64,000 nt of DNA, from assembly GCA_050486405.1 (NCBI GenBank), contig JBJHDF010000018.1, positions 19,407-83,406 on the forward strand, read 5' to 3'. Below the pieces are notes generated by a model, which did not search any database, had not been told where the DNA came from, and saw only the letters and a list, made by a program, of their open reading frames with translations. How positions within the stretch are numbered: position 1 is the stretch's first letter; every line of letters begins with the position of its first letter. Shown here one piece after another: positions 34,208-43,370 of the stretch. The position numbers and the translations under genes were made by a program. This DNA is from JBJHDF01 sp050486405 (GTDB taxonomy: Bacteria > Pseudomonadota > Gammaproteobacteria > Pseudomonadales > Cellvibrionaceae).

Positions 34208-35280
34208 TGGCGGTCTCCGGCATTCCTGTAGTCACGGTACCAGGGCTGCTGCTGCGCCAGGGGCAGCAGGCGTTGGCGGAACCAGTTGGCGAAGGCCGCC
34301 AGTTCCGGGTACTGCTCCGCCACTTCGAGGGTATAGCGGATCACCAGAGGCAGATCCGCCAGATAGTCGTGCTTGCCGTCGCGCAGGGAGAGGCGGGCAA
34401 AGATACCCAACACCTTGATGTGTCGCTGCAGGCCCATCCAGTCGAACCAGCGCAGAAAGCGTTCTTCCGACACGGCTTCCGGCAGCAGACCGACTTCCCG
34501 GGCCAGATTGCCGTAACCCAGCGCCCAGATACGCACCTGCTCCGGCGCCCAGCGAATGTAGCAGTCGCGCAACAGGGAGACGGGGTCGTAGGTGGCAGGC
34601 CCCCAGAGCGCGCCTTGGAAATCGATCACCCCCAGAGTGCCGGATTCAGTGAGCAGCAGGTTGCGACTGTGGTAATCCCGGTGTACCAGCACCTGCGGCT
34701 GCTCCAGGGCGGAGTCCTCCAGGGAGCGGAACAGTTGGCGCAATTGCGCTTGCTCATGGTCGTCTAGAGTGCAGCCCAGCAAACCGCTGACAAACCATTG
34801 CTGAAACAGGGCCAGCTCCCTGGCCAGGGCCTCCCGCCCGTACTCCTCGAGCCAGTCCGGCCGGGGGGACTGCTGTAGGGTGAGCAGGTTCATCAGCGCC
34901 TCGCCGTAGAGCAGCGGGGCCGTGTCGTCGCTGAGTTCACCGTGCAGCAGGCGATCTCCAAAATCCTCCAGCAGCAGAAAGCCGCGCACCGGGTCGGCGG
35001 CCAGCACCCGCGGGGTGCAAACGCCCAGTTGCCGCAGATGCTGCGCCACTTGCACGAAACGGCCGGTGTCTTCGACTTCGGGCGGCGCGTCCACCGCCAG
35101 CAGCGGTGGCTGAGGAAGTGACACACGATAGTAGCGGCGAAATCCGGCATCGCCGCTCAGGGGCCGCAGCGCGAATTCCTGCGCGGGCATCCCCAACCGC
35201 GGCAACTGCTCGCGAATCCAGGTTTCCAGCGCGAGCGGGCGCTCACCTCGGGAGGGTATAGGCAAAGGCTTGGACTTCAT
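34204..35280 (-). CDS. amgK: N-acetylmuramate/N-acetylglucosamine kinase
   Basis: A 358-residue APH-fold kinase that phosphorylates MurNAc and GlcNAc at C1 for recycling into UDP-MurNAc by MurU. The Brenner-type catalytic loop VLVHRDYHSRNLLL and the metal-binding GVIDFQGALWGP are both present, as is the substrate-binding tail KVLGIFARLSLRDGK. The ATG at 35280 is used; other ATGs 12 and 30 bp upstream are possible because no ribosome-binding site is decisive. It is divergent from lptD, an arrangement also known in Pseudomonas. The route confers intrinsic fosfomycin tolerance in that genus; whether it does here is inference. Confidence 0.93.
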   Translation of the reverse strand: MKSKPLPIPSRGERPLALETWIREQLPRLGMPAQEFALRPLSGDAGFRRYYRVSLPQPPLLAVDAPPEVEDTGRFVQVAQHLRQLGVCTPRVLAADPVRGFLLLEDFGDRLLHGELSDDTAPLLYGEALMNLLTLQQSPRPDWLEEYGREALARELALFQQWFVSGLLGCTLDDHEQAQLRQLFRSLEDSALEQPQVLVHRDYHSRNLLLTESGTLGVIDFQGALWGPATYDPVSLLRDCYIRWAPEQVRIWALGYGNLAREVGLLPEAVSEERFLRWFDWMGLQRHIKVLGIFARLSLRDGKHDYLADLPLVIRYTLEVAEQYPELAAFANWFRQRLLPLAQQQPWYRDYRNAGDRQ

Positions 35281-35311
35281 GGCGATACACATCAGACGTT
35301 GTAGCTGCATT

Positions 35312-35357
35312 CTACCGCAAGCCGTCGCGACGCCCTACCGCAAACCGTCGCTACGCC
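35312..35357. repeat. 23-bp tandem duplication in the amgK–lptD promoter region
   Basis: Two adjacent copies of a 23-bp unit (35312–35334 and 35335–35357) begin CTACCGCAA and end ACGCC, and differ at two positions. They lie between the divergent starts of amgK and lptD, where both promoters must be. Confidence 0.85.
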
Positions 35358-35485
35358 AGCAAGCAGCGCAATTCCATGGGCCGCCCCTTTCGAGTAGAAT
35401 TCGACACAACCAACGGCAGCCAGGTTTCCGCCGCTGACGCCCTGGACCCCGATTGACGCAATTCCCGTCGCAAAAAAGGCTTTGC

Positions 35486-38014
35486 ATGGCATTCACCCCA
35501 GCTTCCAAGTACCGGCCCGGCGCGCCTGTTCTGCTTTTGGCCGCCGCGCTGACACTGGGCACCCAGCAAGCCGCCGCCGACAACTGCCCGCGCCCCATCG
35601 ACGAGCCCCACATTCTGGACTGGGTGCCGCTGTCTCAATTGAGTGAGGAGGAACAGGCGGCAATCCCCGGGGGCTGCTGCGGCGCCTATGTGGCGCCGGC
35701 GCGCAGCGATGCCGACGCCGACCTGGACCCGGAGCGGGCGCCGCTGCGCGCCAGCGCGCAGCGGGTGGAGGGTGTACGTCATGTCACCGTATTGCTGGAA
35801 GGCGACGCCCAGGTGACCCAGGGTCATCGTTCCGCCAGCGCCGACCGCGTCTACCTGAATCAGAGTGACAACCGGCTGGAGATGAGCGGCGACATTGTGA
35901 TCCGCGAACCCGGGCTGCTACTGCGCGCAGAGCACGCCACCCTGAACACCGACACCGGCGCCGCCAGCCTGGACGACGCCCAGTTCGTGCTCTACGAAAC
36001 CCGGGTGCGCGGCGGCGCCAAGCGCCTGGAGCGGCTGAGTGAACGACGGGTGATCAGCGAGGACGGGCATTTCACCACCTGTGAGCCCCACGATAATTTC
36101 TGGACCGTGCGCGGCGCCCGCCTGCTGCTGGACGGCGACCGCCACTACGGCGAGGCCCGGCACGCCAGGCTCACCATCAAGGACGTTCCGGTTCTCTACA
36201 CCCCCTATGTGCGCTTTCCGGTGGGTGACGAACGGCTGACGGGATTTTTGATGCCGTCCTTCAGCGGCGGCACCCAAAGCCGCAACGGCATGCAGTTGAC
36301 ACTGCCCTTCTACTGGAACATCGCACCCAACGCCGATATGACTCTGTCGCCGCGTCATATGACCAAGCGCGGCACCCTGCTGGAGGGCGAGACGCGCCAT
36401 CTGAGCCGAAACTTCCGCACCGAACTGAACGGCGCCTTTATCGCCAACGACCAGGGCGGCAGACACCGCCGCCTGGAGCGGGAAATTGCCCAGGGGCTGA
36501 TCACCGAGGAGGAGGCCTACCCCTTTCGCGGTGAAGACCGCTGGATGGTCCAGTTGCGGCAAACTGGCGGCGAAGACCAGCGTTGGAGCAGCCACTTCGA
36601 TTACACGGAATTGAGTGACCGTCAGTATGTACGGGATATCGGTGGTTTCAGTCTGGAAGAGCGCCGGCAGGCGCGTATCGAGAATCGCGGCCACCTCAGC
36701 TACCGTTCGGACCACTGGTACTCAGCGGTAAGTGCCGAAGAGATTCTGTTTCTCAGTGTGTTTCAAAAGCCCTATCGGGAACTGCCCCGGATCAACCTGG
36801 ACGGGCAGTATCGCTGGCAGCACTGGCAACTGAATCTGAACAACGAGTGGGTACACTTTGACCTGAACCGCCACTTTGACCAGGAACCCCTGCGCAGCAC
36901 CCTGGTTACCGGCAGCCGCGCGCGCACGGACTACCAGCTGGTGTGGGACTATGAAACCGAGGCGGGCTTCATCAAGCCCGGTGTCGGCTTGCGCACCCTG
37001 GGCTACCGGCTGGATGACAGCCGGCTGGTGGCGGACGCCGACAGCACACTCTTTCTGCACGCCAACACCGCCACCCTGGACGCCGGCCTGAACTTTGACC
37101 GCTACAGCGACGGTGGCTGGCGACAGTCACTGGAGCCTCGGCTGCTGTATTTTTACAGCGCCCGGGCCGACCACAGCGATCTGTTTGACACCACCCTGAA
37201 TGGCCGACCGGTGAATTTCGACACCACCGAGTTGCCGTTCACCTATGATAATGTCTTTCGCACCACGCGTTTCTCCGGTGGTGACCGCCTCGACGATGCC
37301 AACCAACTGGCGGCGGGTCTGACCGGGAGGCTCACCCACCCCGACACCGGTATCGAGCATCTGCGCGTCAGCCTCGGTCAGATCCACTATTTTACCGACC
37401 GCGAAGTGGGGTTGACCGCTGCGGCTGAGGACCCCGCATATGACACAGGCACACACCCCAGGTCCGAACTGGCGGCGCACATGAGCGGGCAGTTGAACCG
37501 AAGCCTGCAGTTTGTAGGCAACATCACCTACAACCACCGGGACGACAGTGTCAGCCGGGGCAACGTTCGCCTGCGCTACCTCGATGAGCGCTATCGGATT
37601 TTCAATATCGCCTATACCTATACCAGCCGGCCGGAGGCCACACACCCGCTGTTTCCCGGCCAGACCGTGGGCCGCAACCTGGATCAGCTCGACGCCTCCC
37701 TGGTGTGGCCAGTGGCGGGTTCCTGGAGTCTTATCGCCCGGGGCAACTACGACTTCAACTACCGGCGGGAACTGGATAGTTTTGCCGGACTCGAATACTC
37801 CGACTGCTGTTATCGTCTGAGAGTCATTGCACGGCGCTGGCTGGATTTCGATTACACGCCGGATTTTCTGGATACCGCCACCAACGAAGACTATGATGAA
37901 GGCATTTTTCTGGAGCTGGAGCTCCGGGGGCTGGGCAGCATCGCCGACCGCATCAGCGAACTGCTGCGCCGGGAAATTGCCGGCTTCGACACTCGCCAAC
38001 AAAATTTACGCTAG
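35486..38014 (+). CDS. lptD: LPS-assembly outer-membrane protein
   Basis: An 842-residue outer-membrane beta-barrel that inserts lipopolysaccharide into the outer leaflet with LptE. The ATG at 35486 is preceded by AAAAAAGG and gives a signal peptide ending QQAAA. Residues ~100–230 form the periplasmic OstA/jelly-roll domain (VTVLLEGDAQVTQGHRS, LLLRAEHATLN) and the remainder the barrel. Cysteine pairs GGCC near the N-terminus and SDCC near residue ~770 match the disulfide system required for LptD function. It heads the run lptD–surA–pdxA–rsmA–apaG–apaH, with surA 7 bp on. Confidence 0.96.
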   Translation: MAFTPASKYRPGAPVLLLAAALTLGTQQAAADNCPRPIDEPHILDWVPLSQLSEEEQAAIPGGCCGAYVAPARSDADADLDPERAPLRASAQRVEGVRHVTVLLEGDAQVTQGHRSASADRVYLNQSDNRLEMSGDIVIREPGLLLRAEHATLNTDTGAASLDDAQFVLYETRVRGGAKRLERLSERRVISEDGHFTTCEPHDNFWTVRGARLLLDGDRHYGEARHARLTIKDVPVLYTPYVRFPVGDERLTGFLMPSFSGGTQSRNGMQLTLPFYWNIAPNADMTLSPRHMTKRGTLLEGETRHLSRNFRTELNGAFIANDQGGRHRRLEREIAQGLITEEEAYPFRGEDRWMVQLRQTGGEDQRWSSHFDYTELSDRQYVRDIGGFSLEERRQARIENRGHLSYRSDHWYSAVSAEEILFLSVFQKPYRELPRINLDGQYRWQHWQLNLNNEWVHFDLNRHFDQEPLRSTLVTGSRARTDYQLVWDYETEAGFIKPGVGLRTLGYRLDDSRLVADADSTLFLHANTATLDAGLNFDRYSDGGWRQSLEPRLLYFYSARADHSDLFDTTLNGRPVNFDTTELPFTYDNVFRTTRFSGGDRLDDANQLAAGLTGRLTHPDTGIEHLRVSLGQIHYFTDREVGLTAAAEDPAYDTGTHPRSELAAHMSGQLNRSLQFVGNITYNHRDDSVSRGNVRLRYLDERYRIFNIAYTYTSRPEATHPLFPGQTVGRNLDQLDASLVWPVAGSWSLIARGNYDFNYRRELDSFAGLEYSDCCYRLRVIARRWLDFDYTPDFLDTATNEDYDEGIFLELELRGLGSIADRISELLRREIAGFDTRQQNLR

Positions 38015-38021
38015 GTAACCC

Positions 38022-39326
38022 ATGGATAACAGAAATACCTTTAGACACCGTTCACTTGCCGCCCTATTGGCTGGCGCTCTGCTTACCCTGTGCCAGGCCG
38101 CAATGGCACAGACCGAGATTCTCGACCGGGTGGTCGCCATCGTCAACGATGACGTGGTGATGCAAAGCGAACTGGACGCCCGCACCGAATCCGTTCTGGA
38201 GCGGGTGCGGGGCCAGCGTGGCCAGCTGCCACCCATGGACGCCCTGCGCAGCCAGATCCTGGAGCAACTCATCCTGGAGCGCCTGCAACTGAGCATGGCC
38301 CGCATGTACGGCATGAGCATCGGCGACGCCCAGTTGAACGAAACCATCGACAACATCATACGCCGCAACCAGACGGACGAGCAGACTCTCCGAGCCGAAC
38401 TGGAAAGCCAGGGCCTGACCATGGAGCAGTTTCGCGATGACATCCGCCGGGAAATGCTGATCACCCAGTTCCAGCAGGGCATGGTCAACAGCCGTATTCG
38501 CGTCACCGACCAGGAAATCGACAATTTTCTCGCCTCCACCGACGGCCGCCAAGCCACCTCTCCCGACTATCGCCTGGGCCATATCCTGATCGCCGTGCCC
38601 AGCGGCTCCAGCCCCGAGGAAGTGGCCGAATATCAGACCCGGGCGGAGGACATCCATCGGCAACTGCAGGATGGTGCTGACTTCCACACCCTGGCGATGA
38701 CCTACTCCAACGACCCCAATGCCCTGGATGGCGGCGAAATGGGCTGGCGGCGCCTGGCCCAGTTGCCGGAACTGTTCAGCAACGTAGTCTACGAACTGGC
38801 GGAGGGGGAATCGTCCCAACCCTTTCGCAGCGGCGCTGGCTTCCACATACTGAAAAACATCGAACAGCGCGGCGGTGGTCAGCAACTGGTGGCCCAGACC
38901 AAGGCGCGTCATATCCTGATCAAGGTGACGGAAGTGGTGGACGATGACATTGCCCAGGACAGGCTGGAAGGGCTGCGCCAGCGCGTACTCGATGGCGAGG
39001 ACTTTGCCACCCTGGCCCGCCAGAACTCCGAGGACATCGGCTCCATGCTGGACGGTGGCAATCTGGGTTGGGCCACCTCGGGCACCTTCGTACCTGTGTT
39101 TGAGGAAACTATGGCGCGCATGGACATCGACGAGGTAAGCGAACCCTTCAAGAGCCAGTTCGGCTGGCATATTCTGCAAGTGGTGGATCGCCGGGAGGAA
39201 GACATGAGCGACTTGATGCGCCGCAACCAGGCCGACCAGACTTTGCGCGCCCGCCGCTTCGAGGAAGAACTGCAGATATGGCTGACGGAAATCCGCGAAG
39301 ACGCCTACGTGGAAATTAAAATCTGA
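38022..39326 (+). CDS. surA: periplasmic chaperone and peptidyl-prolyl isomerase SurA
   Basis: A 434-residue periplasmic chaperone for outer-membrane proteins, including LptD. The signal peptide ends QAAMA (~29). The N-terminal chaperone domain begins ILDRVVAIVNDDVVMQSELD, and two parvulin domains follow at ~175–275 (YRLGHILIAVPSGSS) and ~285–385 (KARHILIKVTEV), both with the GGEMGW/GGNLGW motif. It starts 7 bp after lptD, the arrangement found across gammaproteobacteria, and precedes pdxA by 2 bp. Confidence 0.97.
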   Translation: MDNRNTFRHRSLAALLAGALLTLCQAAMAQTEILDRVVAIVNDDVVMQSELDARTESVLERVRGQRGQLPPMDALRSQILEQLILERLQLSMARMYGMSIGDAQLNETIDNIIRRNQTDEQTLRAELESQGLTMEQFRDDIRREMLITQFQQGMVNSRIRVTDQEIDNFLASTDGRQATSPDYRLGHILIAVPSGSSPEEVAEYQTRAEDIHRQLQDGADFHTLAMTYSNDPNALDGGEMGWRRLAQLPELFSNVVYELAEGESSQPFRSGAGFHILKNIEQRGGGQQLVAQTKARHILIKVTEVVDDDIAQDRLEGLRQRVLDGEDFATLARQNSEDIGSMLDGGNLGWATSGTFVPVFEETMARMDIDEVSEPFKSQFGWHILQVVDRREEDMSDLMRRNQADQTLRARRFEEELQIWLTEIREDAYVEIKI

Positions 39327-39328
39327 CC

Positions 39329-40348
39329 ATGGTGGCAAAGCCTGTGGCTGAATGCCTGCGGCTGGCCATTACGCCAGGAGAACCGGCGGGCATAGGGCCG
39401 GACCTGATGGCGCACCTGGCCGGGCAGGCGCACGACCAGGAACTGGTGGTCATCGCCGACCCGGATCTACTGAAACACCGCGCCCGAGCCCTGGGGCTGC
39501 CGCTGCGCCTGCGACCGGTGGAGCTGACCCAGAGCCCCCGGCCCCTGGCGGCCGGCGAACTGGCGGTACTGCCTGTGCCCCTGACCGGCACTGTCACCGC
39601 CGGTAAACTGAATCCCGACAATGCACCCTATGTGCTGGCCACGCTGGACGCCGCCATTGCCGGCTGCCAGTCCGGCCGGTTTCAGGCCCTGATCACCGGC
39701 CCGGTACACAAGGGCGTGATCAACGACGCCGGCACGCCGTTTATCGGCCACACTGAATACTTGGCGGAGCACACCGGCACCCCCAAGGTGGTGATGATGC
39801 TGGCCACTGAAGGACTGCGGGTGGCCCTGGCCACCACCCACCTGCCGCTGAAGGATGTGGCCGCCGCCATTACCCGGGAAGAACTCACCCAGGTGCTGGA
39901 GATACTGCACCGCGACCTGCGGCACCGCTTCGGCGTTCCCCGACCCCGTATCCTGGTCTGCGGACTCAACCCCCACGCCGGCGAAGGCGGGCATCTGGGC
40001 CGGGAGGAAATCGACACCATCGAACCGGTGCTGGCGCAACTGCGCGATGCCGGCATGGATCTGCGCGGCCCCCTGCCCGCGGACACACTTTTTACCCCCC
40101 GCTATCTGGACGACGCCGACGCGGTGCTCGCCATGTACCACGACCAGGGACTGCCGGTACTCAAGTACAAGGGCTTTGGTCGGGCGGTGAATATCACTCT
40201 GGGGCTGCCCTTTATCCGCACCTCGGTGGACCACGGCACGGCGCTGGATCTGGCCGCCACCGGCCGGGCCGACCCGGGCAGTCTGCACACCGCATTGGCC
40301 TACGCGGTGCGCATGGCCGGCAGCCAACTGTCGAAGGCGGAAGTATGA
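39329..40348 (+). CDS. pdxA: 4-hydroxythreonine-4-phosphate dehydrogenase
   Basis: A 339-residue NAD-dependent enzyme of pyridoxal-5'-phosphate synthesis; it oxidises 4-phosphohydroxy-L-threonine. Conserved blocks are ITPGEPAGIGPD, FIGHTEYLAEHTG, VCGLNPHAGEGGHLG (metal-binding His), MYHDQGLPVLKYKGF and SVDHGTALDLAATGRADPG. It begins 2 bp after surA and overlaps rsmA as ATGA, so the whole set is coupled. Confidence 0.97.
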   Translation: MVAKPVAECLRLAITPGEPAGIGPDLMAHLAGQAHDQELVVIADPDLLKHRARALGLPLRLRPVELTQSPRPLAAGELAVLPVPLTGTVTAGKLNPDNAPYVLATLDAAIAGCQSGRFQALITGPVHKGVINDAGTPFIGHTEYLAEHTGTPKVVMMLATEGLRVALATTHLPLKDVAAAITREELTQVLEILHRDLRHRFGVPRPRILVCGLNPHAGEGGHLGREEIDTIEPVLAQLRDAGMDLRGPLPADTLFTPRYLDDADAVLAMYHDQGLPVLKYKGFGRAVNITLGLPFIRTSVDHGTALDLAATGRADPGSLHTALAYAVRMAGSQLSKAEV

Positions 40349-41169
40349 GCCTTCCCCTGGACGGACACCGGGCGCGCAAGCGCTTCGGTCAGAACTTTCT
40401 CACCGACGCCAGCGTGATTGCGCGCATCGTCAGTGCCATCAACCCGGAACCCGGACAGCAACTGGTGGAGATCGGCCCGGGCCAGGGCGCCCTGACCCGC
40501 CCCCTGGGCGAACGCTGCGACAACCTCACGGTTATCGAGCTGGATCGGGATCTGGTGCCCTGGCTCAAGGTAATGTTCGAGCAGCACGCCAACTTTCGCC
40601 TGCTCCAGGCCGATGCGCTGAATGTGGATTTTGCCTCCCTGGCAGACCCGGACAAAAAACTGCGCGTGGTGGGCAATCTGCCCTACAACATTTCCACACC
40701 GCTGATTTTTCACCTGCTGGCGCAACTGCCCCAAATAGCGGACATGCACTTCATGTTGCAGAAGGAAGTGGTGGACCGGTTGGCGGCCGGCCCCGGCGAC
40801 AAGGCCTACGGCCGCTTGAGCATCATGGTGCAGTATCACTGCGCCGTGCAGCCGCTGTTTACGGTGCCGCCCGCTGCCTTTCACCCGGCGCCCAAGGTCA
40901 CCTCGGCCGTGGTACGGCTGGTGCCTCACTCGCCCCTGCCCTGCCCCGCCGAGCACCCGGAAACTCTGGCACGGCTGGTCAACGCCGCCTTTCAGCAGCG
41001 GCGCAAAACCCTGCGCAATTCGCTGAAGACACTCCTGCCCGTAGCGCAGGTGGACCGGTTGCCCATCGACACCAGCGTGCGTCCGGAAACACTCGACCTT
41101 GAGACATTTGTTCGCATTAGCAATATACTGCACCCATTGCTGGAATCCGGAAGCAAAGACCCGTCATGA
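40345..41169 (+). CDS. rsmA: 16S rRNA dimethyladenosine transferase
   Basis: A 274-residue enzyme that dimethylates A1518 and A1519 (E. coli numbering) of 16S rRNA late in 30S assembly. The N-terminus has KRFGQNFLTDASVI, the SAM loop is EIGPGQGALT, and the catalytic motif IV is GNLPYNIS. FHPAPKVTSAVVRL and the RRKTLRNSLK helix region close the family pattern. It overlaps pdxA and apaG by 4 bp each. The classical kasugamycin-resistance locus ksgA is the same gene. Confidence 0.97.
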   Translation: MSLPLDGHRARKRFGQNFLTDASVIARIVSAINPEPGQQLVEIGPGQGALTRPLGERCDNLTVIELDRDLVPWLKVMFEQHANFRLLQADALNVDFASLADPDKKLRVVGNLPYNISTPLIFHLLAQLPQIADMHFMLQKEVVDRLAAGPGDKAYGRLSIMVQYHCAVQPLFTVPPAAFHPAPKVTSAVVRLVPHSPLPCPAEHPETLARLVNAAFQQRRKTLRNSLKTLLPVAQVDRLPIDTSVRPETLDLETFVRISNILHPLLESGSKDPS

Positions 41170-41537
41170 GTGTGCCCATCATCGTTACGGTAAAAACCGC
41201 CTACATTGCCGACCAGTCGAAACCCGACCACGACCGGTTTGTGTATTCCTACACCATCACCATTGCCAACTGCGGTGACCTGGCGGCGCAACTGCTCGCC
41301 CGCCGCTGGCTAATCCGCGACGCCAACGACCGCCTGCAGGAAGTGCACGGCCCCGGCGTGGTGGGCGAGCAGCCCCACTTGGCGCCGGGCAGTCAGTTCA
41401 CCTACACCAGCGGTGTGGTGCTGGAAACCGAAACAGGAATCATGGAGGGCAGCTACCAGATGCGGGCGGAAGACGGCACCGTATTCGAGGCGCCCATCCC
41501 GGCTTTCGCGCTGGTTCCTCCCTACGCCATCCACTGA
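41166..41537 (+). CDS. apaG: ApaG domain protein
   Basis: A 123-residue fibronectin-III-like protein of unknown molecular role. The family pattern is complete: FVYSYTITIANCG, ARRWLIRDANDRLQEVHGPG, GEQPHLAPGSQFTYTSG and GIMEGSYQMR. In Salmonella its homologue affects Co2+ tolerance. It overlaps rsmA by 4 bp and precedes apaH by 17 bp. Confidence 0.96.
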   Translation: MSVPIIVTVKTAYIADQSKPDHDRFVYSYTITIANCGDLAAQLLARRWLIRDANDRLQEVHGPGVVGEQPHLAPGSQFTYTSGVVLETETGIMEGSYQMRAEDGTVFEAPIPAFALVPPYAIH

Positions 41538-41554
41538 CGGAAACCTTCGCGGTC

Positions 41555-42367
41555 ATGAGCACTTACGCCATCGGCGATATCCAGGGTTGCCTTGACCCGC
41601 TCAAGCGGCTGCTGGACAGGGTGGCGTTCGATCCCGATCGCGACCGCCTCTGGCTGGCGGGAGATCTGGTCAACCGCGGCCCCAGTTCCCTGGCCACCCT
41701 GCGCTATATTTATGACATGCGGCAATCGGTGGTGACCGTACTGGGCAACCACGATCTGCATTTTCTCGCCGTGGCCCGGGGACACAAACGCAAAAGCAGT
41801 TTCGACACCCTGGACGCCCTGCTCAAGGCCGAGGACTGCGAGGAACTGATTACCTGGCTGCGCCACTGCAAGCTGCTGCACACAGACTCCGAGCTGGGCT
41901 ACACCATGGTTCACGCCGGCATACCGCCGCAGTGGAACCTGAGCCGGGCCCAGGCACACGCGCGGGAAGTGGAGGCCGTACTGCAGAGCGATCAACTGGA
42001 CGATTTTCTGGCCAACATGTACGGTAACAAACCCGAGCGCTGGAAAAACAAACTGGTGGGTATGGACCGTCTGCGGCTGATCACCAACTATTTCACCCGC
42101 ATGCGTTTTTGCACCGCCGACGGCGAGCTGGATCTGATCAACAAGGCGGGCCCCGGCGAACACCCGCCGGGCTTTGCCCCCTGGTTCGCCCACCCGCACC
42201 ACAAGTGTCGCAAGGACCGTATCATCTTCGGTCACTGGGCGGCGCTGGAGGGCAAGGCCGACGCCGCCAATGTGGTGGCGCTGGACACCGGTTGTGTCTG
42301 GGGCGGCAAACTGACCGCCTTTCGCCTGGAGGACCAGCAATTTTTTCGCTGCCGCTGCGACGGCTGA
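41555..42367 (+). CDS. apaH: symmetrical diadenosine tetraphosphatase
   Basis: A 270-residue PPP-family phosphoesterase hydrolysing Ap4A to two ADP and removing Np4 caps from RNA. The metal-binding triad is visible: GDIQGC, GDLVNRGPSS and LGNHDLHFL; VHAGIPPQW and FGHWAAL supply the later ligands. It is the last known member of the lptD operon; a porin-like gene follows after 16 bp. Confidence 0.97.
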   Translation: MSTYAIGDIQGCLDPLKRLLDRVAFDPDRDRLWLAGDLVNRGPSSLATLRYIYDMRQSVVTVLGNHDLHFLAVARGHKRKSSFDTLDALLKAEDCEELITWLRHCKLLHTDSELGYTMVHAGIPPQWNLSRAQAHAREVEAVLQSDQLDDFLANMYGNKPERWKNKLVGMDRLRLITNYFTRMRFCTADGELDLINKAGPGEHPPGFAPWFAHPHHKCRKDRIIFGHWAALEGKADAANVVALDTGCVWGGKLTAFRLEDQQFFRCRCDG

Positions 42368-42383
42368 CCGACGGAGAACCGCG

Positions 42384-43289
42384 ATGAAGCATCTGGCAAC
42401 GGTTTTGACGCTGCTGCTGTGGACCTGTGCCGCAGCGGGAGAACTTGAGGACTGTTTCAATAACAGTTACCACATCAGCATCAACGCCAGCCACTCCACC
42501 ATCAACGACGAGGGCGACCGGCCCTACTCAGTGTTTGGCCAGGACAGCAGCCTGCGGGAAAACTGGACCCTGGACGTCAAATACCACTTGCGGCCAGTGA
42601 TGCCACCAGTGGCGGCGCCACTGGCAGAGGCGGCCTTTCTCGACCGCTCCGATTTTGTCTACGGCCAGGCCACCCGCCGTCAGATAGGCCGCGTGAGTAT
42701 TGCCGGGGACCGCCCCCTGCCCATCAACGGCTCCCCCACCGGTGCGCCCGGCTGGGGGGATCGACAGCAGACGGTCAAGGTAAACAGCCTGGCGGCCGGC
42801 GGCCAGTATTTCGTGCCCGGTAGCAATATCTATCTGGCCGGCGGCATCGAACACGCCCGCACCCTGTACGGAGAAACCGGTATCGCCGAGGACCGGCGGG
42901 ATCGCAACTGGACAGTGGCGGCGGGTTACCTGCCCATTGAGGGCCTACTGTTGGCCGCGGTGGTTGGCGAGGATGCGGAGACCAATTTCCGCGGGCTGGC
43001 CGCCAAGTACGTGTGGGAAACCCCGGGAGAACACCACATCAACCTCGAAGCCAACAGCTACCACAGCCGCTACTTCGATCGCGCCGGTGCGCTGCTGGAT
43101 TTCTATTTCAGCCCTACCCTCAGCATCGGCGGCGGCTATGCCCGCGCCCACTTCAGTGGCCAGGGCTCAGAGGATGAATATACCCTGCGCAGCCGCAAGT
43201 TTTTTGGCCCACTCCTGAACGTGGGTGTGTCCTACAGCAAATCGCGCTATGCCAATAATCTAATGCTGGAAGCAGGATACCGCTTTTAA
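42384..43289 (+). CDS. putative outer-membrane beta-barrel protein
   Basis: A 301-residue protein with a signal peptide ending CAAAG (~19) and a C-terminal Phe (LMLEAGYRF), the typical last strand of outer-membrane proteins recognised by BAM. Alternating strands such as AGGQYFVPGSNIYLAGGIEHA, LLDFYFSPTLSIGGGYARAHF and VGVSYSKSRYANN support a barrel of about 12 strands or fewer. It resembles 'putative porin' proteins in general plan only, and I cannot name a family. It follows apaH by 16 bp and may share its transcript. A palindromic repeat starts immediately after its stop codon. Confidence 0.75.
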   Translation: MKHLATVLTLLLWTCAAAGELEDCFNNSYHISINASHSTINDEGDRPYSVFGQDSSLRENWTLDVKYHLRPVMPPVAAPLAEAAFLDRSDFVYGQATRRQIGRVSIAGDRPLPINGSPTGAPGWGDRQQTVKVNSLAAGGQYFVPGSNIYLAGGIEHARTLYGETGIAEDRRDRNWTVAAGYLPIEGLLLAAVVGEDAETNFRGLAAKYVWETPGEHHINLEANSYHSRYFDRAGALLDFYFSPTLSIGGGYARAHFSGQGSEDEYTLRSRKFFGPLLNVGVSYSKSRYANNLMLEAGYRF

Positions 43290-43327
43290 AAGCCATCCCA
43301 TAAACTACTGCGTGCACGACTGACGGC
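43290..43327. repeat. REP-like palindromic repeat, half copy
   Basis: The first 29 bp (43290–43318) match the reverse complement of 48329–48357 at 28 of 29 positions. The unit itself folds: AAAGCCATC near its start pairs with GACGGCTTT at its end with one mismatch. It begins directly after the stop of the barrel-protein gene. Confidence 0.85.
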
Positions 43328-43336
43328 TTTGAAACT

Positions 43337-43356
43337 CCCCCCGCTCTGCGGGGGGT
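43337..43356 (-). terminator. GC-rich hairpin between convergent porin-like gene and ssb
   Basis: CCCCCCGC pairs with GCGGGGGG around a 3-nt loop. It lies 15 bp after the ssb stop (minus strand), followed by AGTTTC, and could also stop read-through from the plus strand. The T-run is short. Confidence 0.6.
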
Positions 43357-43370
43357 TGGGGGAGGTCCGG

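Noticed and set aside
35312..35357. Start of a CRISPR-like array
   Set aside because: Two units are directly adjacent with no spacer; it is a simple tandem duplication.
38064..39338. 424-codon open frame on the minus strand opposite surA
   Set aside because: Shadow of surA with no family signature; it runs against the operon direction.
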